This document shows, one piece after another, positions 6,277-13,013 of a stretch of 14,126 nt of DNA. The stretch's first letter is position 1. Each line of letters begins with the position of its first letter. Both the position numbers and the translations under genes were made by a program. The stretch is from contig JAAETV010000563.1 in NCBI GenBank assembly GCA_024227975.1, forward strand, positions 1-14,126. Reading direction: 5' to 3'. The notes beneath the pieces were generated by a model. That model searched no databases. It had not been told where the DNA came from and saw nothing but the letters and a program-made list of their open reading frames with translations. The DNA is from Actinomycetes bacterium (lineage in GTDB: Bacteria; Actinomycetota; Acidimicrobiia; Acidimicrobiales; SZUA-35).

Positions 6277-6501
6277 TCAGGCGGGGCGAGCGGCTTGATG
6301 CTGCCTCAGTAGCTCGGCAGCCTCCTCGAGAGCCTTGGTGAGATGGTCGAGCCGGTCGACCTGACCTGCTTCCAGCGAATCCTCGAGCTCTTGGATCAGG
6401 AGGTGCATCTCCTCTGCGATCATTCGCCGGAGCCCAGCGAGAACAGGTTCGGTTTCGACGGACAAGATCACCTCCATGAGACGGTTGGGGCACATCCCCA
6501 C
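6277..6501 (-). CDS. small helical protein of unknown function
   Basis: Up to 74 residues from a GTG at 6501; in-frame ATGs at 6495 and 6477 are alternatives, and none has a well-placed ribosome binding site. From MEVILSVETEP onward it is rich in Leu, Glu and Ala with a heptad-like pattern (about 14-68), suggesting a helical hairpin or coiled coil. Codon third positions are strongly G/C, unlike the Arg-rich overlapping frame, which supports real coding. It is not recognised as a known family. It lies 109 bases after the metalloprotease and 124 bases before the histidine kinase on the same strand. An adaptor or input role for the sensorless kinase is conceivable but is only inferred from position. 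Confidence 0.6.
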   Translation of the reverse strand: MGMCPNRLMEVILSVETEPVLAGLRRMIAEEMHLLIQELEDSLEAGQVDRLDHLTKALEEAAELLRQHQAARPA

Positions 6502-6590
6502 TCCATTTCAACTGTGGCCTCCTCGGCCCGGCCGGACAAGAGCACTTGGTCCCGGGGCGACATCGGACCGCCAAGTCCCGAAACCGAAGC

Positions 6591-6610
6591 CCAAGGTCAG
6601 ATGTCCTTGG
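6591..6610 (-). terminator. hairpin directly after the M48 protease stop
   Basis: CCAAGG (6591-6596) and CCTTGG (6605-6610) form a perfect 6-bp stem with an eight-base loop, touching the protease stop codon (6611-6613). A second possible stem, ACTTGG (6544-6549) with CCAAGT (6571-6576), lies further along. There is no U-tract. It may be a weak terminator or an intercistronic structure before the small gene at 6277-6501. Confidence 0.35.
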
Positions 6611-7561
6611 TCACCCTCGAACCTTTCGGGCCCAACCGGTGAGGGTCCTGTTGACATGTTTGTCGGCGTTGGCAAACACCCGCTGCGCCGAGTCCGAGAA
6701 CCCTTGTCGGGCCTGCTCGAGGTCCTGTAGCAAGGGAGGCTCCTCGCCCCGCCGCACATAGTCACCATCGAGAATGGCGGTATACGGCCCTCCTTCGATG
6801 AATTTGCTCAGCTCAGCAACACGGATGACTGGGAAGGGGTGGGTTCTCCCTGCCGTCGACATGAACTTGAAGAAGGCATCGAGTCCCTCCGCATCCAAGT
6901 ACTCGTTCGACTGGTCCCGCAACGCGGCAATGTCGATCGTGCCCTCCCGACCCCGAACCCCTCCGGCCATCACTCCAAGGGCACCGTACGCGATGTCTGC
7001 ATCCTGCACCGTCAACAGGCCGGCGCGATCACAGGACACCTCCGACTTCCGGTGCCATTCCAACAGGGCGAGCGTGATCGGCATCGCGGCCTGACCCACT
7101 ACCGGGACAACGGGGACAGTGAAGTCAAGCAGTAGGAAGAGCAGGGTTCGGTAGAGGGCGTGATCGCTGAGGATGTGAGCTAGCTCATGGCCGAGAATGA
7201 ACTGGATCTCCTCGGGGCGGGAAAGCTCGATCAGCGAGCTGTTCAACACGATGAAAGGGTGGTCCATGCCGATGGCTCCCGCATTGGCCAACGGGGTCTG
7301 GGAAACATACAAGGGAGGGATATCAGTATCGAGCCGCTCACAAGCCTCGACCAGCATCCGGTAGAGATCTGGATACTGGGAGGGACCGACCCGCAAGGCC
7401 TGCGCCTGATAGTTGATTCGGATATTGCGCTCGCCAAACATGCCGATCACCTTGCGCAAGACAGAATCAAAGCCAGGAATGGTCTTCAGCGCGCCCAGGG
7501 CGGCCCGGTCGGTGGGATGCTCCCAAGCCGCCGGACTGATCTGTTCCAAGATGGTTGGCAT
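6611..7561 (-). CDS. M48 family zinc metallopeptidase
   Basis: A 316-residue protease of the Ste24/HtpX-like M48 family, which acts in quality control or processing of proteins at the membrane. The zinc motif HELAH (125-129) provides two His ligands and catalytic Glu126. Glu174 in the motif KSEVSCDRAG is the expected third ligand. THPFP (240-244) matches the conserved His-Pro element seen in this family before the last helix. Hydrophobic stretches at about 137-155 and 157-168 could insert in or sit on the membrane, and there is no signal peptide. The N-terminal region (40-110) resembles the pre-domain of bacterial M48 proteins of this length. AAGGGG lies six bases before the ATG. It diverges from a tiny membrane protein at 7646-7834 and may share control with it. 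Its substrate cannot be read from the sequence. Confidence 0.88.
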   Translation of the reverse strand: MPTILEQISPAAWEHPTDRAALGALKTIPGFDSVLRKVIGMFGERNIRINYQAQALRVGPSQYPDLYRMLVEACERLDTDIPPLYVSQTPLANAGAIGMDHPFIVLNSSLIELSRPEEIQFILGHELAHILSDHALYRTLLFLLLDFTVPVVPVVGQAAMPITLALLEWHRKSEVSCDRAGLLTVQDADIAYGALGVMAGGVRGREGTIDIAALRDQSNEYLDAEGLDAFFKFMSTAGRTHPFPVIRVAELSKFIEGGPYTAILDGDYVRRGEEPPLLQDLEQARQGFSDSAQRVFANADKHVNRTLTGWARKVRG

Positions 7562-7645
7562 GGCCGGCCCCTTCGGGTGTGGAGTGAGGTGTACGGTGGT
7601 TCTGGCAACGACGGTAGATCGTCCGGCGGTCGAAAGGGTGGCGAG
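7562..7645. promoter_or_regulatory. short divergent promoter region
   Basis: These 84 bases lie between the divergent protease (minus) and small membrane protein (plus) genes and must contain both promoters and both ribosome binding sites (AAGGGG for the protease, AAAGGG for the small gene). GGCCGGCC at 7563-7570 is palindromic. No confident -10 or -35 element is seen. The compactness argues for shared regulation. Confidence 0.35.
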
Positions 7646-7834
7646 ATGAAGTTGATGATGGAACCCGGAAGCGCACTATTGGTGCTGGCCTTCATCGCCT
7701 TTTTGGCCCGGTTCGTGGTCGGTGGTCTCCCTCTGATCGGCGGTCTGTTGTCCGTGATCTTGTGGTTTGCCGTGATCTTCGGCCTGATCGGTGGAGTCTT
7801 CCTGCTTTACACAGGGAGAAACCGCACAGCCTGA
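7646..7834 (+). CDS. small two-helix membrane protein
   Basis: A 62-residue hydrophobic protein with two membrane spans, about residues 9-32 and 35-56, joined by the tight Gly/Pro turn VGGLPLIGG and ending in the basic tail GRNRTA. The frame is open upstream to 7187, but that part is antisense to the protease gene and translates to unlike sequence. The ATG at 7646 follows AAAGGGTGG and gives a compact membrane protein, so it is chosen. An ATG four codons later is possible. No family is recognised. The divergent arrangement with the M48 protease makes a regulatory subunit or substrate of that protease one possibility, without further support. It converges with the molybdoenzyme gene, leaving only 29 bases between stops. 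Confidence 0.65.
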   Translation: MKLMMEPGSALLVLAFIAFLARFVVGGLPLIGGLLSVILWFAVIFGLIGGVFLLYTGRNRTA

Positions 7835-7863
7835 CGGCAGGTGAGGCACACCGCGTCCGGACA

Positions 7864-10140
7864 CTAGGAAACCTCAGACATGGCTCGCCAGACGCGTTCG
7901 GGCGTAGTCGGGATGTCGACATGGCGGACCCCAAGATGAGCCAGGGCGTCCACCACGGCGTTCTGCACCGCCGGAGTGGCACCGATGGTGCCGGATTCAC
8001 CGATGCCCTTGGCTCCCAGCGGGTTGCGGGGGGTTGGGGTCTCCTGGACAAGGCGCTCGAAGAATGGCAACTCAGCCGCTGACACCAAGGCGTAGTCCAT
8101 GAAGTTTGCGGTCACAGGATTGCCTCCGGCGTCGTAGCAGAATTCCTCGACCAGGGCCTGAGCGATGCCCGAAGCTACCCCACCATGGACCTGACCCTCG
8201 ACCAACATGGGGTTCACCATGATTCCCGCATCGTCACACGAGATGTGACGCAAGATGACTACGTTGCCGGTGTCTCGATCGATCTCGACCACCGAGAGGT
8301 GGGCTCCGAAAGGAAACGTGGGGCCGCCAGGAACGAAGTCAGCAATGGCGTGGAGGGGAGAGCCATGCTCGTCTTGGGCCCGGGTTGCCACCTGAGACCA
8401 GTCAACCGATATGGAGGGCGTTCCCGCCACCGAGAAGGTGCCGTCTGAAGTGTCGAGGACAATGTCACCGGGAGCTGCTTCGAGAAGATCGGCGGCTAGC
8501 TCCTTGGCCTGGGCCACCGCTGCCTCACTGGCCTGGTAGACGGCGCTGCCGCCGACCTGCAACGACTTCGATCCTCCGGTGCCACCCCCTCGGGGGACCT
8601 CATCGGTATCGCCGTGACGAACCTCGATCCGCTCGAAGGGGATCCCGGTCAGATCGCTGGCGACCTGAGCGAAAGCGGTGTGATGACCCTGTCCATGGGC
8701 TGACGATCCAGTGAGTACCAGGGCCGAGCCATCGGATTGAACCTCGATACTTCCGAACTCGGGGTTCGCCAACGGGTTTGCGATCTCGACATAGGCCGAC
8801 CAGCCGAGTCCCAGCAGCGCAGCATCTGGATCCTGGCGGCGCCGCCGCTGTTCGGCTCGCAGACCGGCGTAGTCGACCTCATCGATCACCGCTTGGATCG
8901 CCTTGTCGTACTCGCCCGAATCCATATTGGCCCCAGTCGGCGTCTCGAACGGAAAGGCCTCTGGTCTGACGAAGTTGCGACGACGGATCTCGACTGGATC
9001 GACACCGATCTCGGCCGCGAACACATCCATCATGCGCTCGATGGCAGCCGCTGCTTCCGGGCGGCCGGCACCTCGGAAGGCCCCCATGGGCACAGTGTTG
9101 GTGACCACTGAGCTGGCCGAGAAGTCGACCTTGGCGATGTCGTAGACCCCCGACGCCACGATGGAGGAAATGAAGGGGAGGACAGCACCGACGGCAGCGT
9201 GGGCGCCACTGTCTTGGACGCTGTGGATCCTGTAGGCGGTGACCCTACCGTCACCGGTTCCCCCAATGGTTGCTTCGAAGTCGCAGCCCCGCCCGTGGAC
9301 CAAGCCGAGCATGCTCTCAGTTCGAGTCTCGGTCCAGCGGACCGGCTGATCGAGGTGGCGGGCCAGGAGGGCGACGACGATGTCCTCCGGGTAGCTCCCG
9401 CTCTTGGCGCCGAATCCGCCACCGACATCGGGGCAGATGACCCTCACCTGGTCGGGCTCGACCCCTAGGGCCCCAGCCAGGGTGTCACGGGTGCTGTGAG
9501 CCCCCTGTGTGCTCGACCATTGGGTGAGATGCTGACGGCCATCGTCTGAGGTCTCCCATCGGGCCACCGCAGCCCGCGGTTCCAGCGGGCAGGGAGCGAG
9601 CCGCTGATTGCGGAACGACAAACTGGTGACTACCTCGCAGCCGTCGAAGAAGGACTCGTCGGCCCCGCTGGGCATCTGGAAGGCGACATTGGTCCCGGCC
9701 TGGGGGTAGAGCAGGACCTCATCGGTCAACGAATCGGTCGTCGAGACGACGGCCGGGAGGGGCTCGTAGCCGGCGACGACCACCTCAGCGGCATCGACCG
9801 CAGCCTCACGGGTCGCGGCGACCACAACCGCGAAGGGCTCGCCGACATAGCGCACCCGATCAGCAGCCAACCAGGATGGACACATGTCCTGGTTCAACAT
9901 GGGCATCAGCGGAGGCAGCGGTGTAAGCCCCAGATCGGTTGCGGTGAAGACGCCGATGACATCAGGGGCGGCCTCCGCCGCAGAGGTATCCACACTGGCC
10001 AGCTCAGCGTGCGGCATGACGGAGCGTACGAACACGGCATGGACTGCGTCGACTGGGGCCAGATCATCGACATAGGAACCACCGACTGTCAAGAGGGCAG
10101 GATCCTCCTTGCGGTTGACGCGTGTACCCAGAATGCTCAT
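7864..10140 (-). CDS. molybdopterin-binding large subunit, form II CoxL / xanthine dehydrogenase family
   Basis: A 758-residue catalytic subunit of a molybdenum hydroxylase, close to the family's usual 750-800. Cofactor and active-site motifs are present in order: GGGFGAK (240-246), AFRGAGR (354-360), GQGHHT (483-488) and GAKGIGESG (709-717) with the family's catalytic Glu at 715. AFRGAGR is the form II signature; true CO dehydrogenases carry AYxCSFR, so oxidation of CO is unlikely and an aldehyde, N-heterocycle or acyl-CoA-like substrate is more plausible. The frame extends 31 codons upstream, but the ATG at 10140 has GGAGG five bases before it and a typical N-terminus. Neither the FAD (CoxM) nor 2Fe-2S (CoxS) subunit gene is adjacent, which is unusual. 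A crotonase gene lies 99 bases upstream on the same strand. Confidence 0.93.
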   Translation of the reverse strand: MSILGTRVNRKEDPALLTVGGSYVDDLAPVDAVHAVFVRSVMPHAELASVDTSAAEAAPDVIGVFTATDLGLTPLPPLMPMLNQDMCPSWLAADRVRYVGEPFAVVVAATREAAVDAAEVVVAGYEPLPAVVSTTDSLTDEVLLYPQAGTNVAFQMPSGADESFFDGCEVVTSLSFRNQRLAPCPLEPRAAVARWETSDDGRQHLTQWSSTQGAHSTRDTLAGALGVEPDQVRVICPDVGGGFGAKSGSYPEDIVVALLARHLDQPVRWTETRTESMLGLVHGRGCDFEATIGGTGDGRVTAYRIHSVQDSGAHAAVGAVLPFISSIVASGVYDIAKVDFSASSVVTNTVPMGAFRGAGRPEAAAAIERMMDVFAAEIGVDPVEIRRRNFVRPEAFPFETPTGANMDSGEYDKAIQAVIDEVDYAGLRAEQRRRRQDPDAALLGLGWSAYVEIANPLANPEFGSIEVQSDGSALVLTGSSAHGQGHHTAFAQVASDLTGIPFERIEVRHGDTDEVPRGGGTGGSKSLQVGGSAVYQASEAAVAQAKELAADLLEAAPGDIVLDTSDGTFSVAGTPSISVDWSQVATRAQDEHGSPLHAIADFVPGGPTFPFGAHLSVVEIDRDTGNVVILRHISCDDAGIMVNPMLVEGQVHGGVASGIAQALVEEFCYDAGGNPVTANFMDYALVSAAELPFFERLVQETPTPRNPLGAKGIGESGTIGATPAVQNAVVDALAHLGVRHVDIPTTPERVWRAMSEVS

Positions 10141-10239
10141 GAATTCCTCCGCTTGCGGCTCTCGAGGCTCGACCCTAGTGCCCTCGACCCGGTAGGAGAT
10201 CCGAACAGGGCCTCCAACCTGATTGGTCGACAAGCGGAG
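10141..10239 (-). promoter_or_regulatory. intercistronic leader able to sequester the molybdoenzyme RBS
   Basis: In the minus-strand transcript the nine bases directly after the crotonase stop codon, CTCCGCTTG (10239 to 10231), are a perfect complement of CAAGCGGAG (10155 to 10147). The latter contains most of the ribosome binding site that serves the ATG at 10140. The arms are 75 bases apart, so they would close a large loop spanning nearly the whole spacer and hide the GGAG core. This is seen directly in the sequence; that it controls translation is inference. Translating ribosomes finishing the crotonase gene could melt the stem, which would couple the two genes. Confidence 0.5.
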
Positions 10240-10992
10240 CTAGCGACCCCGCTTGGCCGCATAGCGCTGCATGGCCCGGTCGAGCATCCCAGAGGCAGCA
10301 ACGAGTGAGTTCTGCTGCTTGCCAAACGCCAGCGCATCGGCAAGCGGGAGGTTGCGTGCGGCCCGATGAATCTCCAGGGTCATAGTCACCGCTTCCGGAT
10401 CCAGCTCAGTGAGGTGACCAATGAACTCCTCGGCCACAACAGCCAGCTCATCGGCTCCAGCCCCAAGCCGGTTGATCAAACCCTGCTCATAGAGGCGACG
10501 GGCCGGTATCGGCTGGCCAAGCATGCCCCACTCCAGGGCCACGCGAGGCGGTACAAGTTTGGTCAAGAGAGGGGTACACATCGAGGCCGGGAACCCGTTG
10601 CGCATCTCGAACGACCCGAAGACAGCGGCCTCGTCGGCTATCACGAAGTCGCACCCCATGGCCAGGGTGAACCCTCCAGCCACTGCATGGCCTTCGACAA
10701 TCGCCACCGACGGGGTCGACGAGCGGTGCAGGGCCCGAAACACCTCTTCCCACAGACCCTCACGGTCGAGAACCGGCCCGATCTCTCGCTCGGCCGCATC
10801 GGTGAGATTCCGTCCGGCGCAGAAGGTGTGGTCGGCCCCCGTCACCACCATGCAACGACAGCCCTTGTCGGCGGCACCAGCTTGAACCGCGGCGACCAAG
10901 TCCCTCAGCATCGTCTCATCGAAAGCGTTCCTCCGCTGGGGAGCATCGAGAATGATGGTGGTGACAGGTCCACTGGTTCGTGTGCGGATCAT
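10240..10992 (-). CDS. enoyl-CoA hydratase/isomerase (crotonase) family protein
   Basis: A 250-residue soluble enzyme of the crotonase fold, acting on a CoA thioester. The two oxyanion-hole segments are clear: HTFCAGRNL (55-63) and EGHAVAGGFTLAMGCDFVIADE (about 100-121). In the catalytic region Glu129 of GSFEMRNGFP corresponds to the first hydratase Glu, but the second Glu and the PGAGGTQ motif of true hydratases are replaced by FPASMCTPLL, so isomerase, hydrolase or another crotonase activity is possible. AGGA lies seven bases before the ATG. It follows the avidin-like gene by 57 bases and precedes the molybdoenzyme subunit, suggesting a pathway in which a CoA-linked intermediate is handled together with a molybdenum hydroxylase. 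The exact reaction cannot be assigned. Confidence 0.9.
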   Translation of the reverse strand: MIRTRTSGPVTTIILDAPQRRNAFDETMLRDLVAAVQAGAADKGCRCMVVTGADHTFCAGRNLTDAAEREIGPVLDREGLWEEVFRALHRSSTPSVAIVEGHAVAGGFTLAMGCDFVIADEAAVFGSFEMRNGFPASMCTPLLTKLVPPRVALEWGMLGQPIPARRLYEQGLINRLGAGADELAVVAEEFIGHLTELDPEAVTMTLEIHRAARNLPLADALAFGKQQNSLVAASGMLDRAMQRYAAKRGR

Positions 10993-11037
10993 TGGCTCGT
11001 CCTGTCGTTGTTGTCATGGCGGCCGCCGCCGAATCGC

Positions 11038-11059
11038 TCTGGACTGGGCTCAGTCCAGA
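11038..11059 (-). terminator. perfect hairpin over the avidin-gene stop codon
   Basis: TCTGGACTG (11038-11046) and CAGTCCAGA (11051-11059) form a perfect 9-bp stem with the loop GGCT. The TGA of the avidin-like gene (11050-11052) lies inside the structure. No U-tract follows on the minus strand. It may terminate part of the transcripts before the crotonase gene, or protect the avidin mRNA 3' end. Confidence 0.5.
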
Positions 11060-11460
11060 CGCAGGAACTCGTCACCGCCAGCTAGGAGGGCGGCCCAGAC
11101 ATCGGCCTGGTGGTGGTGGGCTCGGACCGGACGAGCAAGATGCCAGAGCGAGACGAGGCGCTCGTCGTCACCGTCGACAACATGATGGCCAGCCCATGCT
11201 GCTACCGATCCCAGGGAGCCGAAATCGACACAGAAGGTCACCGCGTCGCCCTCGGCGAAGCCGACCACATGGAAAGCCGGCTTCTTGTCTGGCACCCCGA
11301 CTCCAGTGTGGAACGTGCCATCGATGCGATGATTGCCATCGACCGTCAGCTCCATCGTCGAACCCAGCCGGTTCCGCCATTTGCCGGCAATGGCCGATCC
11401 TGGCTTCCTAGTCTCCTCTCCGGCCTGCACTGCATCAGCGAGGATGGTTTCCAGGAACAT
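11050..11460 (-). CDS. avidin/streptavidin-family protein without signal peptide
   Basis: A 136-residue protein aligning by eye with streptavidin over its barrel: IAGKWRNRLGST matches ITGTWYNQLGST, DGTFHTGVG matches TGTYESAVG, and W-x15-LWHLA, then ADVWAALLAGGDEF, match the last strands. Biotin ligands kept are Asn30, Ser34, Ser85, Trp89, Trp106, Trp122 and Asp130 (streptavidin N23, S27, S88, W92, W108, W120, D128). Changed are Tyr43 to Phe50, Ser45 to Thr52, Asn49 to Val56, Trp79 to Phe80 and Thr90 to Ala87. The polar N-terminus (1-23) is no signal peptide, so the protein appears cytoplasmic, unlike secreted avidins. ATG 11460 is preferred over 11466 because AGGAG is seven bases before it. 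Biotin or a biotin-like ligand is expected; affinity may be reduced. Confidence 0.88.
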   Translation of the reverse strand: MFLETILADAVQAGEETRKPGSAIAGKWRNRLGSTMELTVDGNHRIDGTFHTGVGVPDKKPAFHVVGFAEGDAVTFCVDFGSLGSVAAWAGHHVVDGDDERLVSLWHLARPVRAHHHQADVWAALLAGGDEFLRLD

Positions 11461-11520
11461 GGTCATACTCCTTCGAAAGGCTCTGATCCCAGCGTGATAC
11501 CTACCTTGGGGATTGCCCAG

Positions 11521-11533
11521 GGGCCTTCGGCCC
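11521..11533 (-). terminator. short GC hairpin between CBS-protein and avidin genes
   Basis: GGGCC (11521-11525) and GGCCC (11529-11533) can pair around TTC, about 40 bases beyond the stop of the membrane CBS protein and 60 bases before the avidin-like start. It is a weak candidate terminator with no U-tract. The 113-base gap makes a separate avidin promoter likely, but none is clearly visible. Confidence 0.3.
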
Positions 11534-11573
11534 GAACATAGCCAGGACGTAGTTGTTGACTGTCGTTTCCGAT

Positions 11574-12623
11574 CTACGACGGGCCCCGGGAGGAGTCGGA
11601 GCTGATGATCGGGTCTGGGGCTTCGGCCATGGCCGCCAGCACGTCCACGATCGACACGACTCCGCCCCGGTCACCCAATACCAGTAACTGGCGAATGCCG
11701 TTCTCGGTCATCAGTCGCGCCCCCTCGTGCAGGGTCGCATCGGCATCAGCTGCGACCACGTCTTCTGACATGGCTTCAGCAACCGTGACCTCATCGATAT
11801 CTGCTCCATCATGAATCGCAAGCAGCACATCAGTAGCGCTGACAACTCCAGCCACGCTGAGTGAATCGCCAACAACGGCGAAACTGGCCCCTTGGTCGGA
11901 GAAGCGGTCGATGAGGATCCGCAGCGTTGCTGTGCGGTCAACGGAGACCGCTGGGCGCGAGACAAGGGATCCAATCGTGATCGGGTATGCGGGAACGTAG
12001 GCCGGCCGACCCGATGGGGCACCGGTGGATAGCCCGACATCCGACCTGAACCGTCCAAGTACGGGGATAGCCACCGTTGCGGCGGCTACGAGCACACTCT
12101 CGATCCCGAGCACTCGTCCGTACCAATCTCTGTCAACCTCACCCCATAGGCCCCATAGTGCGGTCAGCCCAAATAGTGCGATCAATCCATAGTCGGCCAG
12201 TCGAAGCGGCTCGTGTTGGGGCGAGAGAGCAACTAGAGCGAGCAAGCAAGACAGTGTCGCTCCTGCCGCCACGATCAAGCCAGAGAAGACCACCTTGGCC
12301 GCGGCGTCGTTGTCGATCTCGGCCCACATGAGACCGATCACCAGGCACAGACTCCCTGACGCAGTCACGGCCGCCACCACCGGCAGCGGCCACAGCACCC
12401 GACGTTCGAGAGGTGCGCCGTTGACCAGGATGCTGAGCATCGCCCCAGAGACCAGGAGGCTGGTGGCGAGCACCTTGGCCTCTACCTGGCCGAAATCTCC
12501 GGCCAGGAGCGCCCAGATACCGAGGCCTGCGTTGACCGCGATCGATCCCAAGAACCCACGCAACAGCCATCGCCTCGACTCCTTCACACTCAACCACCGC
12601 TGGTGGTCACGAGAAGCCTCCAT
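11574..12623 (-). CDS. six-helix membrane protein with C-terminal CBS pair
   Basis: About 349 residues from the ATG at 12623; a GTG at 12641 would add six. Neither start has a strong ribosome binding site. Residues about 22-190 hold six hydrophobic helices with very short loops and one conserved-looking loop around GEVDRDWYGRV. A Gly/Pro/Ala linker (about 197-213) leads to two CBS domains, ITIGSLVSRPAVSV to DVLLAI (215-271) and VTVAEAMSEDVVAA to DVLAAM (280-332), which in other proteins bind adenine nucleotides. The membrane part matches no family I recognise, such as ClC, MgtE or CorC. The layout suggests a membrane protein gated or regulated by cellular energy state. It sits downstream of PspC and Usp genes on the same strand, a stress-response neighbourhood. 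Confidence 0.8.
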   Translation of the reverse strand: MEASRDHQRWLSVKESRRWLLRGFLGSIAVNAGLGIWALLAGDFGQVEAKVLATSLLVSGAMLSILVNGAPLERRVLWPLPVVAAVTASGSLCLVIGLMWAEIDNDAAAKVVFSGLIVAAGATLSCLLALVALSPQHEPLRLADYGLIALFGLTALWGLWGEVDRDWYGRVLGIESVLVAAATVAIPVLGRFRSDVGLSTGAPSGRPAYVPAYPITIGSLVSRPAVSVDRTATLRILIDRFSDQGASFAVVGDSLSVAGVVSATDVLLAIHDGADIDEVTVAEAMSEDVVAADADATLHEGARLMTENGIRQLLVLGDRGGVVSIVDVLAAMAEAPDPIISSDSSRGPS

Positions 12624-12700
12624 ATCTACAGTTGGCCTCACCGACGGAGGTTGTGCCCAGGGACGTTCGACTCTTTGTCCGCGACCGTCACGGAGCCGCC

Positions 12701-12988
12701 CTACGATGAATCGGAGCCTTGTTCGGTGATGATGACCGGATTCTGGGAGATATCTGTCGTCGCGACCACATCGACTGGTTCCTCCGGCTCATCGGGGGGT
12801 GCAGCATCCAGCAGGGCCCAAAATGCAAGGTATGCCACGAGGCCGAATCCGCTGAATACCGTCAGGCCAACGAACACGGCCCGGACCACGGAGTAGTCGA
12901 TATCGAAATGGCGACCAAGCCCGGCCGACACGCCGCTGATCATGCCTTCATCGGGATAGCGATATAGCTGCTTGTGGTTTGCGTTCAT
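12701..12988 (-). CDS. PspC-domain membrane protein
   Basis: A 95-residue protein whose residues 5-64 form a PspC domain: LYRYPDEGMISGVSAGLGRHFDIDYSVVRAVFV followed by a hydrophobic segment (about 34-61) ending in YLAFWALL. PspC is an inner-membrane component of envelope stress responses in proteobacteria, and in actinobacteria stand-alone PspC domains are common. The acidic Pro/Glu-rich tail (63-95) is poorly conserved in such proteins and shows no motif. AGGTGAAGG precedes the ATG. Only 25 bases separate it from the universal stress protein gene upstream, so they are likely co-transcribed. A role in sensing or protecting the membrane is expected from the family rather than seen here. Confidence 0.88.
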   Translation of the reverse strand: MNANHKQLYRYPDEGMISGVSAGLGRHFDIDYSVVRAVFVGLTVFSGFGLVAYLAFWALLDAAPPDEPEEPVDVVATTDISQNPVIITEQGSDSS

Positions 12989-13013
12989 GCCTTCACCTAC
13001 CTGGTTGGGGTGG

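Noticed and set aside
6203..6574. Long minus-strand frame overlapping the small helical gene
   Set aside because: Extremely Arg/Ser/Pro-rich with poor codon bias; it is an out-of-frame shadow in GC-rich DNA.
7187..7645. Upstream extension of the small membrane protein
   Set aside because: It is antisense to the M48 protease, and its translation looks random; the ATG at 7646 has a ribosome binding site.
7864..10140. Naming the molybdoenzyme a CO dehydrogenase
   Set aside because: It has AFRGAGR instead of the AYxCSFR loop of true CO dehydrogenases, so only the broader family is assigned.
10141..10233. 31-codon N-terminal extension of the molybdoenzyme subunit from TTG 10233
   Set aside because: The ATG at 10140 has a strong, correctly spaced ribosome binding site and a family-typical N-terminus.
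11110..11541. Plus-strand frame of 143 codons opposite the avidin-like gene
   Set aside because: The minus-strand frame shows clear avidin motifs, so this one is its shadow.
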